From NCBI RefSeq assembly GCF_030019515.1, contig NZ_JASEEQ010000012.1:97465-161464 (forward strand): DNA of 64,000 nt, given 5' to 3'. The notes under the pieces are model-generated. The model did not search any database. It saw only the letters and a list, made by a program, of their open reading frames with translations, and was not told the origin of the DNA. Made by a program: the position numbers and the translations under genes. The first letter of the stretch is position 1, and every line of letters starts with the position of its first letter. Below, piece after piece: positions 1 through 8,215 of this stretch. Source of the DNA: Nocardioides sp. (GTDB lineage: Bacteria > Actinomycetota > Actinomycetes > Propionibacteriales > Nocardioidaceae).

Positions 1-906
1 GTGAACGCGGAGATCCCGGTGACCCTCACCGTCACGGGCGCCGGAGCCGTCGTGCCCCAGGGCTTCACCGTCATCGGCATCAACGATGACGGCGCGGAGG
101 TGGCCTTCGAGCTGCTCGAAGACGTGACCTCGGTCGGGTCGACCGTGGACGTCACCATGACCGCCACCAAGGCAGGGGACGCCGGCAACACTGTCCCCGC
201 AGGCACGTTGACGATCGTGGTGTCCACCGCCACCGTGATCTCCGCGGAGGCGACCGCGCCGAGCACCGGTGGCGCTGATGCCGAGGTGCTCGGCGACTAC
301 CTTTCGCGCCTGGTCGACTACTTCGCCACCCTGCGCCCGGGCGGCGTCCGTGCGGCCGATCTCGCCGCCCTCGCCCGTTCGGTTCCGGGCGTGCACCGCG
401 CGCTCGGTGTCGATCTGTACGACCCCGCCGACCCCGGCACTCCCGCCGAGCGCACCGCGACGGTCTTCCCGATCGACGACGCCGGCGCACCCGTGAGCTC
501 GGCCGTGGCCACCCAGGTGCAGGCCGTGCTGGAGGCCTCCCGCGAGGTCAACTTCGTAATCCACGTCGAGGAGCCGACGTACACCGTGATCGACGTGGTC
601 TACGACGCCGTGGCCGAGCCGGGCGCGGACCCTGCCGTGGTCGCCACGGCCATCGAGTCGGCGATTGCCGACTGGCTCTCCGCCTGGGGGACGACCGCGG
701 ACGACGAGACGGCGTGGGAGCCGGTCACTACCGTTCGCCTGCTGCAGCTCGCGCGCATCGCCGGATCTGCGCCAGGCGTGGCCTACCTGGCGTCGATCAC
801 GATCAACGGGTCCGCGGCTGACTTCGAGCTTCCCGGCGTGGCGCCACTGCCCGCGTCCCTCACCGATCCGGTCGCCCCCTCCACGATCACCGGGACCGTG
901 TCCTGA
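1..906 (+). CDS. Phage baseplate J-like protein (5' end probably outside window)
   Basis: Structural protein of the baseplate wedge at the distal end of the phage tail. The 301 visible codons contain a beta-rich N-terminal part, the 'EVLGDYLSRLVDYF' segment around residues 96-109 that typifies the baseplate J family, and a C-terminal alpha/beta region. The frame is open at base 1, so the GTG there is probably internal and the protein longer. Its stop overlaps the next start (TGATG at 904-908), as is usual for baseplate J and the following tail protein I. Family assignment comes from sequence feel and gene order. Confidence 0.75.
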   Translation: MNAEIPVTLTVTGAGAVVPQGFTVIGINDDGAEVAFELLEDVTSVGSTVDVTMTATKAGDAGNTVPAGTLTIVVSTATVISAEATAPSTGGADAEVLGDYLSRLVDYFATLRPGGVRAADLAALARSVPGVHRALGVDLYDPADPGTPAERTATVFPIDDAGAPVSSAVATQVQAVLEASREVNFVIHVEEPTYTVIDVVYDAVAEPGADPAVVATAIESAIADWLSAWGTTADDETAWEPVTTVRLLQLARIAGSAPGVAYLASITINGSAADFELPGVAPLPASLTDPVAPSTITGTVS

Positions 907-1538
907 TGGCCGACCTCGTCGACCGGGTCCTCGAGGCGCTCGGCCGCGCGTTCGTCACTCGGGCCGGCGACGCGCTACCGAACCTGCTCGACGGCCTGGC
1001 CGACCCGCTGCGGGACGCCGACGACCGGCTCGCGGCCACGGATCGGGGATGGGCCGCGGCCTTCGACCTTGACGCCACACCGGAGCCCCGGTGGATCGGG
1101 TCGGCCACCGGGACCAGCGTCCCGGGCGGCCTCACCCTCGCCGAGCAGCGCGACTACGTCCGCGACCGCGCCACGTGGCGCCGCGGCACCCCTGAGGCCA
1201 TCAAGGGCGCCGTGCGAGCGATCCTCCTCGCGACCAACAGCCGCCGGGTGGACCTGCTCGAGCGGGAGGGTTCGCCGTGGCGGCTCGGCGTCCGCGTGTG
1301 GGCCGCTGAGGTCCCCGCCGGCGGCAGCGTTGCCGTGCTCGCGGCCGCGAAGACCCAGACACCCGTCGGGATCCTCGTCGACGTCCACGTCGAGTCGGGC
1401 GCCACCTACGAGCACATGGCCGAGTACCACGGCCCGACCTACGAGGACGCGCTCGCCGCCTTCCCGCTCTACGACAGCGCCTCGCCCGTCGAGGCCACCA
1501 GCGTCTACCACGTGCCCGAGGAAGGAACCGACGTCTGA
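906..1538 (+). CDS. Phage tail protein I-like protein
   Basis: A 210-residue protein directly after the baseplate J-like gene, the position of P2 gpI-type proteins that join baseplate wedge and fibre. An N-terminal helical segment precedes 'ERRTWRRGTPEAIKGAVR'-like sequence (seen here as RDRATWRRGTPEAIKGAVRA, about residues 86-105), a hallmark of this family, then a beta-rich C-terminus. The ATG overlaps the preceding stop and the TGA overlaps the next ATG at 1538, so three tail genes are translationally coupled. Confidence 0.7.
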   Translation: MADLVDRVLEALGRAFVTRAGDALPNLLDGLADPLRDADDRLAATDRGWAAAFDLDATPEPRWIGSATGTSVPGGLTLAEQRDYVRDRATWRRGTPEAIKGAVRAILLATNSRRVDLLEREGSPWRLGVRVWAAEVPAGGSVAVLAAAKTQTPVGILVDVHVESGATYEHMAEYHGPTYEDALAAFPLYDSASPVEATSVYHVPEEGTDV

Positions 1539-3196
1539 TGGCGATCGCCACGACCCCCAGAGGTGTGCCCTACCCGGAGCCCGGCTCGGGTGAGCCCAAC
1601 AACCCGCCGATCCACCTCAAGCAGCAGGCGGAGTGGGTCGACGAGAACGTCCCCAAGACCGCCGATCTCGCCGATCCTGAGACCGAGGCCGGAGCACTCC
1701 TGGCGGGATCGTTCGCTGGCAAGCCGACCATCGACGCCGACGACCTGGCGATCCTCATGCGGGACCGCACCGTCGCCAACGGCGTCTCGTGGACCACCCC
1801 CCACGAAACCATCGCCCGAGTGCTCGGCTGGGCGGTTGTCACCGACGCCCGTTACGGAGGCGGCGCCGACAACACCGGGGTAGACGACTCGGCCGCCGCG
1901 GTCCAGGCCGCTCACGACTCCCTGCCCACCAGCGGCGGCACCGTCTGGTTCCCAGCCGGAACGTTCAAGGTCGGCACGGCGATCACGGTCACCAAGCCAT
2001 GCGCGATCCGGGGAACTGGGCCACGCACGAAGATCCAGACCACCAGCGCCACCGCCAACATCTTCACCGTCTCGGCCGGGCAGGTCACCATCGGTCACGT
2101 CGCCATGAGCGCCACGGTGACGAGGACGGCAGGCTGGTACGTAGACGTCCTCTCGACGGCATCCAACTTCCGCATCGAGCACTTCACCACGGCGGGTGCC
2201 ATCGGCGGCGTTCGGACGGCCGCAACGTCCGCCGCAATCGCGCACGGTTCGATCCGCGACGGAACGGCCGGGACCGGCATCGCGGTGCGAGTCGACGGCG
2301 GGTTCGCCGTCGCGGTCGAGGACATCACCACCGACGCTGCCGCACAGACCTACGCCGGCATCTACGTCACCAACGTCGGCGACCTGGTCATCAAGGACTG
2401 CCAGCTCCTCCACGCCGGCACCGGCCTGCTGGTGCAGCCGGGCGCCGGGCAGAGCGTCACGAGCCTGTGGGCCGAGAGCACGTTCTTCGACAACTGCACC
2501 ACGGGCGTCAGCCTCAGTGCAGCCGGGGGAGCGATCGCCCGCTCCAGCTTCTTGCGCTGCTGGATGGGCAGCGCGACGAACTGGGGCGTCCTGATGGCCA
2601 CCTCGGGGGCGGGGACCATCGACGGCACGGACTTCCTCGGCTGCCACATCTTCCTCAACGGCTCCGGCGGCATCGCGATCAACGCCGCCGCGGTCAGCAA
2701 CACCCGCATCGCCAACTGTGCGATCTGCGACAACACCGGGGACGCGGGAATCCTCGTCAACGGCGCCGTGTCGGGCCTGAGCATCACCGACAACCTGATC
2801 GGCGCCGGGTTCGGACTCGGCGGCAACGGCTACGGGATCTTCTTCAACGTCACGACCGTCAACGACCTGATCATCACCGACAACGATCTCACCGGGAACA
2901 CGATCGCGGCCATCGCCGGGGAGCCGACATCGGGGACCAACCGGCTGATCGCCAACAACCTTGGTGACACTAGCCGCGGCGCTACCGCCGGCATCACCGT
3001 AGGCGCCAGCCCGTTCACCTACACCGCCGGGAGCCGGTACGAGACCGTCTACATCAACGCCGGGACCGTCAGCCTCGTCAAGGTCGACGGTGCTTCCGTT
3101 TTCCAGCAGACCAACTGCGCCGTGCGCCTAGCCCCTGGAAAGTCGGTGGAGGTCACCTACACCGTGGCACCCGGCATGTCGCGAACCAAGGACTGA
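1538..3196 (+). CDS. Tailspike / tail fibre with right-handed beta-helix
   Basis: A 552-residue receptor-binding candidate. Residues 1-100 form a short adaptor. From about residue 107 (DARYGGGADNTGVDDSAA) a pectate-lyase-3 type parallel beta-helix begins and continues through many repeats ending in motifs such as 'ITDNDLTGN' to about residue 460, followed by a small beta domain. Helices of this type often cleave or bind surface glycans. Catalytic residues cannot be assigned by eye. Its position after the tail protein I-like gene fits the tip of the adsorption apparatus. Confidence 0.75.
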   Translation: MAIATTPRGVPYPEPGSGEPNNPPIHLKQQAEWVDENVPKTADLADPETEAGALLAGSFAGKPTIDADDLAILMRDRTVANGVSWTTPHETIARVLGWAVVTDARYGGGADNTGVDDSAAAVQAAHDSLPTSGGTVWFPAGTFKVGTAITVTKPCAIRGTGPRTKIQTTSATANIFTVSAGQVTIGHVAMSATVTRTAGWYVDVLSTASNFRIEHFTTAGAIGGVRTAATSAAIAHGSIRDGTAGTGIAVRVDGGFAVAVEDITTDAAAQTYAGIYVTNVGDLVIKDCQLLHAGTGLLVQPGAGQSVTSLWAESTFFDNCTTGVSLSAAGGAIARSSFLRCWMGSATNWGVLMATSGAGTIDGTDFLGCHIFLNGSGGIAINAAAVSNTRIANCAICDNTGDAGILVNGAVSGLSITDNLIGAGFGLGGNGYGIFFNVTTVNDLIITDNDLTGNTIAAIAGEPTSGTNRLIANNLGDTSRGATAGITVGASPFTYTAGSRYETVYINAGTVSLVKVDGASVFQQTNCAVRLAPGKSVEVTYTVAPGMSRTKD

Positions 3197-3223
3197 CGAT
3201 GACCCCAGCGGGTGAGGAGCCTC

Positions 3224-3373
3224 ATGATTGCCTGGTGGTGCGCGACCATCTGCATCGTCCTGGTGGTGCTGTCCTTGTCTGGTGTCTTGCGCCCATCAAG
3301 GCCGATCTACGTGGCGGTCGTCGCACTGGAACTCGTGCTCCTAGCGTGGGCCGTCGCCCTGCGGGCGAGCTAG
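3224..3373 (+). CDS. 49-residue two-helix membrane protein (holin-like)
   Basis: The ATG at 3224 follows a good ribosome binding site (GGTGAGGAG, 3211-3219). The 49-residue product has two hydrophobic segments, residues 2-22 (IAWWCATICIVLVVLSLSGV) and 29-47, separated by a short RPSR turn. Two closely spaced helices at the start of a lysis region resemble a small holin or antiholin. The function is inferred from topology and position only. The last 33 bases overlap the convergent SEC-C gene. Confidence 0.55.
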   Translation: MIAWWCATICIVLVVLSLSGVLRPSRPIYVAVVALELVLLAWAVALRAS

Positions 3374-3967
3374 CCGCTGCCGTACCGACTCCGGGGCTCC
3401 GTGACACTTCTTGGTCTTGCGGCCGCTGCCGCAAGGACAGGGGTCGTTTCGGCCGGCGCGACCAGCGCCCTGGGCTCGCTGGTCGCGCTCGACCTGGGCA
3501 CACACCTGCTGTACGCGTTCGGGCGTCACCGGCGTAGTCCCTAGAGCCTTCATGGCGACCACAACGGCGATCACACCAAGTAGGACCTGTACAAACTGCC
3601 AGAGCCGCTGCTCTCGCAGTGACATGGACCCGTCTGGAACGCGATCGTCCGATAGTCCGGCTTGGGCCAGCGCTGCCTGAGCTAGCGCAGAATCCCGAGT
3701 GGCGATCGCCTCAGCCAGCTGACCGCGCACCACTTCCAACTCGTCTCGGCTCGCATGCGCGAGGCGTGCGACGAGACGGAGGTTCCCCCTCGCGTCCGAT
3801 GAGTAGGTGCCGTCGACTCCGCCCGTCACGTCCTGCTCGTGGCCACACCGCGGGCAGCGCATCACGAAATTCCCTGCAGCGTTGTTCTGCAGCGTCATGT
3901 TCGTGAACGTGAAGCCGGGCATCCCGTAGCTGAGACCGCACCGCAGGCAGGTCGTCGACACAGTCAT
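3341..3967 (-). CDS. Zinc-ribbon, membrane-anchored SEC-C motif protein (cargo gene)
   Basis: A 208-residue protein on the strand opposite to the tail and lysis genes. Two CxxC pairs (C7/C10, C38/C41) form a zinc ribbon, residues 60-105 are helical, about 122-141 is one membrane helix, and the C-terminus is a SEC-C zinc motif, 'RNDPCPCGSGRKTKKCHG' at 173-190. SEC-C motifs bind zinc in SecA and many accessory proteins. The ATG at 3967 is chosen because the zinc ribbon starts right after it and it forms an ATGA overlap with a small upstream ORF. Orientation and isolation suggest a moron expressed in the lysogen. Confidence 0.75.
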   Translation of the reverse strand: MTVSTTCLRCGLSYGMPGFTFTNMTLQNNAAGNFVMRCPRCGHEQDVTGGVDGTYSSDARGNLRLVARLAHASRDELEVVRGQLAEAIATRDSALAQAALAQAGLSDDRVPDGSMSLREQRLWQFVQVLLGVIAVVVAMKALGTTPVTPERVQQVCAQVERDQRAQGAGRAGRNDPCPCGSGRKTKKCHGAPESVRQRLARPQGDGPR

Positions 3968-4074
3968 GTCTTGCACCCTAGGACGGACTGCTCGGGCGCG
4001 ACCGAGAACTCGTACCGTCTCGCCTCGAGCCGCCCGGCGTCGGGGTCCCACGACACCCCTTCGTAGGAGGTCAC
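3964..4074 (-). CDS. Possible 36-residue ORF coupled to the SEC-C gene
   Basis: GTG at 4074 opens a 36-codon frame (starting MTSYEGVSWDPDAG) whose TGA overlaps the ATG of the SEC-C gene as ATGA. The overlap and non-random acidic/aromatic composition suggest a real leader gene. There is no clear ribosome binding site and no recognisable family. Confidence 0.35.
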   Translation of the reverse strand: MTSYEGVSWDPDAGRLEARRYEFSVAPEQSVLGCKT

Positions 4075-4110
4075 CTTGTCGCGCGTTGAGCACCCGGCGG
4101 ATGGCCCCAG

Positions 4111-4533
4111 ATGAGCGCAGACGACCCGACGCCAGGCGAGCTCTACCGGATGATGAAGGACCTCGCGAACCAGATCCAGGGGATCGTTGGCCGGCTCGAG
4201 CGCCGAGACTCCTACATCGAAGAGAACTTCGTCCGCACCCAGGTGTGGTTCGAGGCGCGCAAGGCAGACCAGGGCATGGCTGCGAACCTCCACCAGGACA
4301 TCGGTGCGCTCAAGGAGTCGAAGGCGGACCAGAGCGCGCTCGTCAACGTCGCCCAGGACCTTGAGACCCTGCAGAAAGAGCGCGAGACCGAGCGGGCCAA
4401 CGATCAGGCCCAACGGCAGGCGGACCGCAACTGGCGGCGCCAGATGACCCTCACGATCGCCCTCACCGCGATCACCACGCTCCTGTCCATCGTCGGCCTC
4501 GTGTTGACGCTCGTCCTCTCTCTCACGGGGTGA
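4111..4533 (+). CDS. Phage coiled-coil protein with C-terminal membrane helix
   Basis: 140 residues: residues 1-105 are almost entirely charged and helical with heptad character (repeated 'LKESKADQSALVNVAQDL'-like stretches), and residues 112-138 form a single hydrophobic helix. This tail-anchored coiled-coil layout is common in phage lysis regions and in hemolysin XhlA-type proteins, which assist holins. It is followed after 6 bases by the collagen-like gene. A role in lysis or membrane attachment is inferred. Confidence 0.65.
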   Translation: MSADDPTPGELYRMMKDLANQIQGIVGRLERRDSYIEENFVRTQVWFEARKADQGMAANLHQDIGALKESKADQSALVNVAQDLETLQKERETERANDQAQRQADRNWRRQMTLTIALTAITTLLSIVGLVLTLVLSLTG

Positions 4534-4539
4534 TGAACC

Positions 4540-5142
4540 ATGTCCAGGCTGCGCGCGTGGGTGCCATCGACCCGGACCGTCACCGCGGCGATGGTCACGG
4601 CCGCGGTGCTCGGAGTGGGGCTGTTCGTGCTGCTGCTCGTCCTGGTCATCGGCCAGAAGGTGCAGCTCGACCAGGCCGCCCAGAACGATGAGGAGTCCCG
4701 GAGCGACCGAGCCGAGCTGCACGCGGCGGTCGACCACCTAGCCACCGCGCTAGCGAGAGCGAACGACCGGCTGATCGACGCCGGCCGGAGCCCGGTCGTC
4801 CCGCCGGCCGCAGGCCCTGCCGGTGTCCCGGGACCGGCCGGCGCCCCAGGGTTGGAGGGCCCGCGGGGGCCCGTAGGGGCCCGCGGGCCGGCGGGTGATC
4901 CTGGTGACCGGGGGAAGGCTGGGCGGCCGGGAGCAGCCGGACCAGCGGGCGCACAGGGGCCTCAGGGCCCTGTCGGTCCGGCTGGCCCCGCGGGTCCGAC
5001 CGGGCCGCAAGGCGAGCGCGGCCCGGCGGGCGCTGACCCGTGGCCGTTCACCTTCGCCTTCACCGTCCAGACCAACCCGGTGCAAGCCACCACCTACACG
5101 GTCATGTGCACGGCCGACGGCTGCACCGTCACCGAGTCCTGA
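4540..5142 (+). CDS. Membrane-anchored collagen-like protein
   Basis: 200 residues. A basic N-terminus leads to a membrane helix at about 17-37, a charged stalk follows to about 85, and residues 92-165 consist of about two dozen Gly-X-Y triplets rich in GPAG, GPQG and GPVG. A short globular tail with two cysteines follows (CTADGC near 190-195). Gly-X-Y repeats form trimeric collagen-like rods and are common in phage fibres, but the membrane helix is unusual for a virion fibre. It lies between a tail-anchored coiled coil and the putative hydrolase, so it may present a rod outside the lysogen or scaffold the lysis complex. Confidence 0.75.
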   Translation: MSRLRAWVPSTRTVTAAMVTAAVLGVGLFVLLLVLVIGQKVQLDQAAQNDEESRSDRAELHAAVDHLATALARANDRLIDAGRSPVVPPAAGPAGVPGPAGAPGLEGPRGPVGARGPAGDPGDRGKAGRPGAAGPAGAQGPQGPVGPAGPAGPTGPQGERGPAGADPWPFTFAFTVQTNPVQATTYTVMCTADGCTVTES

Positions 5143-5207
5143 GCCTTCGTCTCCGCGTCGCCCTGCTGCTAGACGCCCTGTCCGCCTGCCCCAACGAGGA
5201 GTCCTAC

Positions 5208-5933
5208 ATGAACGCACCGCTCGGCCTGGCCGACCTGCAGCCGCCCGAGGAGATCGAGGAGCTCATCGCGCAGCTGCCCGTGCTCGACGACGGCGCCGAG
5301 CCGGCGCCGTACCCGCACGCCGAGATCCTCGAGCGCGACGCCCAGGACGACCTCGACGAGCTCGGCGCCCCCGGCGACGCCCCGCACACCTCCCGGGAGG
5401 CCGTGCAGCTCGGCTGGGAGTGGGTGCGCGGCGCGGTCTTCCTCGGCGTCGGCTACTGCCTCAAGGTCATCCGGTCCCTGTTCCTGGTCGACCCGCTCTA
5501 CCCGGACGCCGAGACCGGCTGGGAGCAGGCCGGGCACCGGCACAAGACCGACGACACCGACCAGATCCCCTGGGGTGTCCCGGTCTGGTGGGTCAACGGC
5601 CGACACGGCCACATCGCGCTCTCGCTCGGCAAGGGCCGCTGCCTGACCACCGACTACGTGCGGACCGGCTACCTCGGCCTGGCGCGCATCGAGCAGCTGG
5701 GGCCGTGGTGCGGCGGTCGGCTAGTCGGCTGGTCGGCGGACGTCAACGGCGTGGTCGTGTGGCGGCGGAAGGCCAAACCGGAGAAGTGGGACATCGACGA
5801 CCGGATCGCGTTCGTGCGGGCCGCGCTCCAGCGCGCGATCGCCAACGACGCCCCAGAGATCCGGGTGCGCGGCCTGCGGTCCTGGCTCAAGCAGCTGCGG
5901 GCCCGCCGAGACAAGCTCCGCGAACAGGGCTGA
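5208..5933 (+). CDS. Putative phage endolysin (Cys/His hydrolase-like)
   Basis: 241 residues, ATG at 5208 behind ACGAGGAG. The central part contains Cys84 in 'GVGYCLKVIRSLF' and, about 50 residues later, 'GRHGHIALSLG' with His135, the spacing and context of a CHAP or NlpC/P60-type amidase where Cys attacks and His polarises. A long acidic N-terminus and a basic C-terminal helix flank it. Position among small membrane proteins supports a role in lysis. An N-terminal signal is absent, so export would need a holin. The fold assignment is inference; a virion-associated hydrolase is the alternative. Confidence 0.55.
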   Translation: MNAPLGLADLQPPEEIEELIAQLPVLDDGAEPAPYPHAEILERDAQDDLDELGAPGDAPHTSREAVQLGWEWVRGAVFLGVGYCLKVIRSLFLVDPLYPDAETGWEQAGHRHKTDDTDQIPWGVPVWWVNGRHGHIALSLGKGRCLTTDYVRTGYLGLARIEQLGPWCGGRLVGWSADVNGVVVWRRKAKPEKWDIDDRIAFVRAALQRAIANDAPEIRVRGLRSWLKQLRARRDKLREQG

Positions 5934-5937
5934 GCCC

Positions 5938-6144
5938 GTGCGCCGCTTCCGGCTCATCCGTGACGACGACATCTCCGGCGTCTCCGGCCGCGGGCACGTC
6001 GCTGACGGTGTTGAGTTCGACGATGGCCGGGTCGTCACCCGGTGGCGGGCCGCGATTGCGCAGACCTGCGTGTGGGACTCCATCGACCACATCCTCGCCG
6101 TGCACGGCCACGGCGGCGCCACCCGTATCGAGTGGATCGACTGA
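5938..6144 (+). CDS. Small conserved actinophage protein
   Basis: 68 residues from GTG at 5938, beginning MRRFRLIRDDDISGVSGRGH and ending with a 'HGHGGATRIEWID' segment. Small proteins with RDDD-VSG-GHVAEGV-F and a C-terminal HG-G-TRI-W pattern recur in actinophage genomes; I know no function. The stop overlaps the next ATG by one base. Confidence 0.65.
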   Translation: MRRFRLIRDDDISGVSGRGHVADGVEFDDGRVVTRWRAAIAQTCVWDSIDHILAVHGHGGATRIEWID

Positions 6145-6899
6145 TGCCAGCCGCTTCGGCCGGGCCCGTCGCCACCCGGGTCGGGACCTTCAACCTCTAC
6201 CAGCGCTCCGACAACCACCGGGCGGACGCCGCGCTGCGCCGGTTCGTCGAGCACGTCGACCTGGCCGGCCTCCAGGAGTACGGCGGCCCCGCCCGACGCG
6301 CGTCGCTGGCGGACCTGCGGGATCTCGGGTTCGCGTTCTACAAGCCGCGCGACGTCGCCAGCGCCCCGCCGATCATCTGGGACGCCGACCGGTTCCAGCT
6401 GATGCGCGGCCGGTCCGTGCTCGCAGCCGACGGCCGCCGCGTCCCCGCCGTGCCCGGGAAGCGCGCGGTCCTCGACGACCTCTTCGGCACCGTGGTCGTG
6501 CTCCGCGACATGCTCCTGGACCGCGAGACCGTCGTGGGGAACATCCACACCCCCGCGCACGTCGAGCTCTGGCCCGGCCCCCGGCGCGCCATGTACCGCG
6601 AGGCCGTCGTTGCGGTCGTCGCGGACATGCACCTGCACCGCGAGCGCCCCGCCTACCTGGCCGGCGACTGGAACTGGTCGCTGCGCACACCCGACGCGCT
6701 CCCGCGTCGACTGCTCGCCCGCCGCGGCCTCGTCTCGTGTTGGTCGGGCAACCCGTCCCCGGTCGGCACCCACGGCCACCGGCTGATCGACGGCGTCTTC
6801 GCCCGCGACCGGGCCGACGAGGCCCACGTCCTGTCCGGCTTCCACGTCGGCGACCACGACCCGGCCGTCGCGACCTACACCACGAAGGAGCACCGATGA
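6144..6899 (+). CDS. Endonuclease/exonuclease/phosphatase-family protein
   Basis: 251 residues with the landmarks of the EEP fold: 'GTFNLYQRS' (Asn17), 'DLAGLQEYG' (Glu45, metal ligand), 'NIHTP', 'GDWNWS' around 174 (Asp/Asn), 'LIDGVFA' and 'GDHDPA' around 236 (catalytic His). Family members cleave phosphodiester bonds in DNA, RNA or lipids with Mg2+. No signal peptide is seen, so a cytoplasmic or virion target is likely. Start ATG overlaps the previous stop. EEP proteins are sometimes found beside actinophage lysins, where their role is unknown. Confidence 0.75.
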   Translation: MPAASAGPVATRVGTFNLYQRSDNHRADAALRRFVEHVDLAGLQEYGGPARRASLADLRDLGFAFYKPRDVASAPPIIWDADRFQLMRGRSVLAADGRRVPAVPGKRAVLDDLFGTVVVLRDMLLDRETVVGNIHTPAHVELWPGPRRAMYREAVVAVVADMHLHRERPAYLAGDWNWSLRTPDALPRRLLARRGLVSCWSGNPSPVGTHGHRLIDGVFARDRADEAHVLSGFHVGDHDPAVATYTTKEHR

Positions 6900-7222
6900 C
6901 AGCCAACGAGCCTCAGGAGACCACCACCGTCACGACCCCCACGGGCGTCGTGGTCGGCGCAGCGGTCACCCCCACGCAGGTCCGCCGCCCGTGGCGCTCG
7001 ACCATCCGCACAGTGTTCCAGGCGGCCGTCGCGGCCGCGGCCGCCGCACCGCTGGTCTACCAGGCGGCCACCCAGGACAGCCCCGAGCTCGCGACCGGCG
7101 CCGCAGGCGCCTTCCTCGCCGTCTCGGCCGGCGTCACCCGGGTGATGGCGCTCCCGGTCACCGAGCGGTTCCTGCGCCGGTTCCTCCCGTTCCTCGCCGC
7201 CGCACCCAAGCCGAAGGGCTGA
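6896..7222 (+). CDS. Holin-like membrane protein
   Basis: 108 residues; ATG overlaps the previous stop by four bases. The N-terminus is polar and Thr-rich, followed by hydrophobic Ala-rich segments at about 44-62 and 70-92 and a basic end (RFLRRFLPFLAAAPKPKG). Size, topology and location after putative hydrolase genes match an actinophage holin. A membrane role is clear; pore formation is inferred. Confidence 0.6.
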   Translation: MTANEPQETTTVTTPTGVVVGAAVTPTQVRRPWRSTIRTVFQAAVAAAAAAPLVYQAATQDSPELATGAAGAFLAVSAGVTRVMALPVTERFLRRFLPFLAAAPKPKG

Positions 7223-7224
7223 AC

Positions 7225-7338
7225 GTGCGCCGCCCGCCGCGGCGGCACCTGGTTCTCGGGCTGTGCTACGCCGGCCTGCTCTACCCCGTCCTCGACTACC
7301 TCTACTGGCACCGCCGCGGCGGCGCCTTCAACCACTGA
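7225..7338 (+). CDS. 37-residue membrane miniprotein
   Basis: GTG at 7225, two bases after the holin-like gene, opens 37 codons: MRRPPRRHLVLGLCYAGLLY, then a hydrophobic stretch ending in DYLYWHRRGG. One short membrane helix flanked by arginines fits a second holin component or lysis regulator. It is the last gene before a strong hairpin. Confidence 0.5.
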   Translation: MRRPPRRHLVLGLCYAGLLYPVLDYLYWHRRGGAFNH

Positions 7339-7380
7339 CCGGCGCCCGGGCCGCCCTCTCGTCGGCCCCGCGTGCGTCAC

Positions 7381-7417
7381 CCCGGCCCGTCGTCCTCACG
7401 AAGGACGGCGGGCCGGG
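7381..7417 (+). terminator. Strong hairpin terminator after the lysis block
   Basis: A 16-bp stem (CCCGGCCCGTCGTCCT paired with AGGACGGCGGGCCGGG, one G-T pair) with a 5-base loop, followed by CCCTTCGTCGTCTC. It sits between the end of the plus-strand lysis genes and the end of a minus-strand gene, so it may stop transcription from both sides. The U-tract is poor, as is usual in high-GC actinobacteria. Confidence 0.7.
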
Positions 7418-7429
7418 CCCTTCGTCGTC

Positions 7430-7729
7430 TCAGTCATCCGCCGGCCGGACGTGGTCGGCCGGGAGCCACTGGCTGGTGACGGTGACGTCGACGGTCCCGC
7501 CGCCGGTCGCGTACACCACCAGCGCCTCCCACCGGCCGGACCGGGTGCGTCGCCAGTCGAGCAGCACCCCAGGGGAGGCGAGCGACCCGAACCGGACCCA
7601 GACGTGCCGCGGAGACACCCGGCCACGCTGCCCGGTCCCGTCGCTCGCACGCGTCGTCACGGTCCCTGCGCTCCTCCCCGACCCCGCCTCGAGCACCCGT
7701 TCGGAAACTGACCGATAAGGTACGTTCAT
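7430..7729 (-). CDS. Small conserved hypothetical protein
   Basis: Up to 99 residues. The C-terminal 60 residues (VWVRFGSLASPGVLLDWRRT, then 'GRWEALVVYATGG', ending 'ADHVRPADD') look like a beta-barrel miniprotein widespread in actinobacterial phages and integrative elements, without known function. The ATG at 7729 overlaps a -10-like TACTAT, so an internal GTG at 7696 may be the true start. It is transcribed against the flanking genes, as for lysogen-expressed cargo. Confidence 0.6.
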   Translation of the reverse strand: MNVPYRSVSERVLEAGSGRSAGTVTTRASDGTGQRGRVSPRHVWVRFGSLASPGVLLDWRRTRSGRWEALVVYATGGGTVDVTVTSQWLPADHVRPADD

Positions 7730-7757
7730 AGTATTCACGCGGCGTGGCGCCGTCGAA
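7728..7757 (-). promoter_or_regulatory. Candidate promoter for the minus-strand cargo gene
   Basis: Reading the minus strand, TTCGAC (7757-7752) and TACTAT (7733-7728) are separated by 18 bases, close to the housekeeping consensus. It would start transcription near 7722, downstream of the first ATG, favouring the internal GTG at 7696. Confidence 0.35.
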
Positions 7758-7789
7758 CAGGCGTTCGACCGTGGCACCGTGGCGGGCAT

Positions 7790-8215
7790 GTGCACCTCCC
7801 CGTGAAGACGATGCCGCCCGAAGAGGCGGCCCGCATCCGCGACGCGTGGCGCGCCGACCTGACCGTCGGGACCAGGGCCCGCTTCGACGACGGACTCGGC
7901 GACACCCGTCGCTGGTGGACTGTTCGTGCTACGTCGGACCGGTTCGCCATCCTGACCCGCCAGGCGGCCTTCGAGCCCAAGGGCGTGCTCTGCTACACGA
8001 TCATCGACTGGGAGCTCGGGTTCCGTGGCCCGTGCAACCAGATCGGGCAGGGCTGGGGAGACGGGACGTTCGCCGACGAGGAGTGCGCCGCGCTGCTCGC
8101 CGCCCTCGAGGTTGACGAGGTCGAGGTCTCCTGGCGCAACCGTGTCCCGATCCGTCCGGGTCAGACCATCGCGGCGGCGACTGCGGGCGAGCACGCGCTC
8201 GAGGTCGACCGGTGA
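7790..8215 (+). CDS. Phage hypothetical protein
   Basis: 141 residues, GTG start at 7790 (ATG at 7811 is an alternative). Residues 26-75 form a mixed beta region (VGTRARFDDGLGDTRRWWTV, then FEPKGVLCYTIID), the rest is acidic. No family recognised. It begins a rightward run of overlapping small genes; its stop overlaps the next GTG as GTGA. Confidence 0.6.
   Translation: MHLPVKTMPPEEAARIRDAWRADLTVGTRARFDDGLGDTRRWWTVRATSDRFAILTRQAAFEPKGVLCYTIIDWELGFRGPCNQIGQGWGDGTFADEECAALLAALEVDEVEVSWRNRVPIRPGQTIAAATAGEHALEVDR

Noticed and set aside
3199..3537. 112-codon plus-strand frame after the tailspike
   Set aside because: It is out of frame with the well-supported 49-residue membrane protein and antisense to the SEC-C motif; composition is random.
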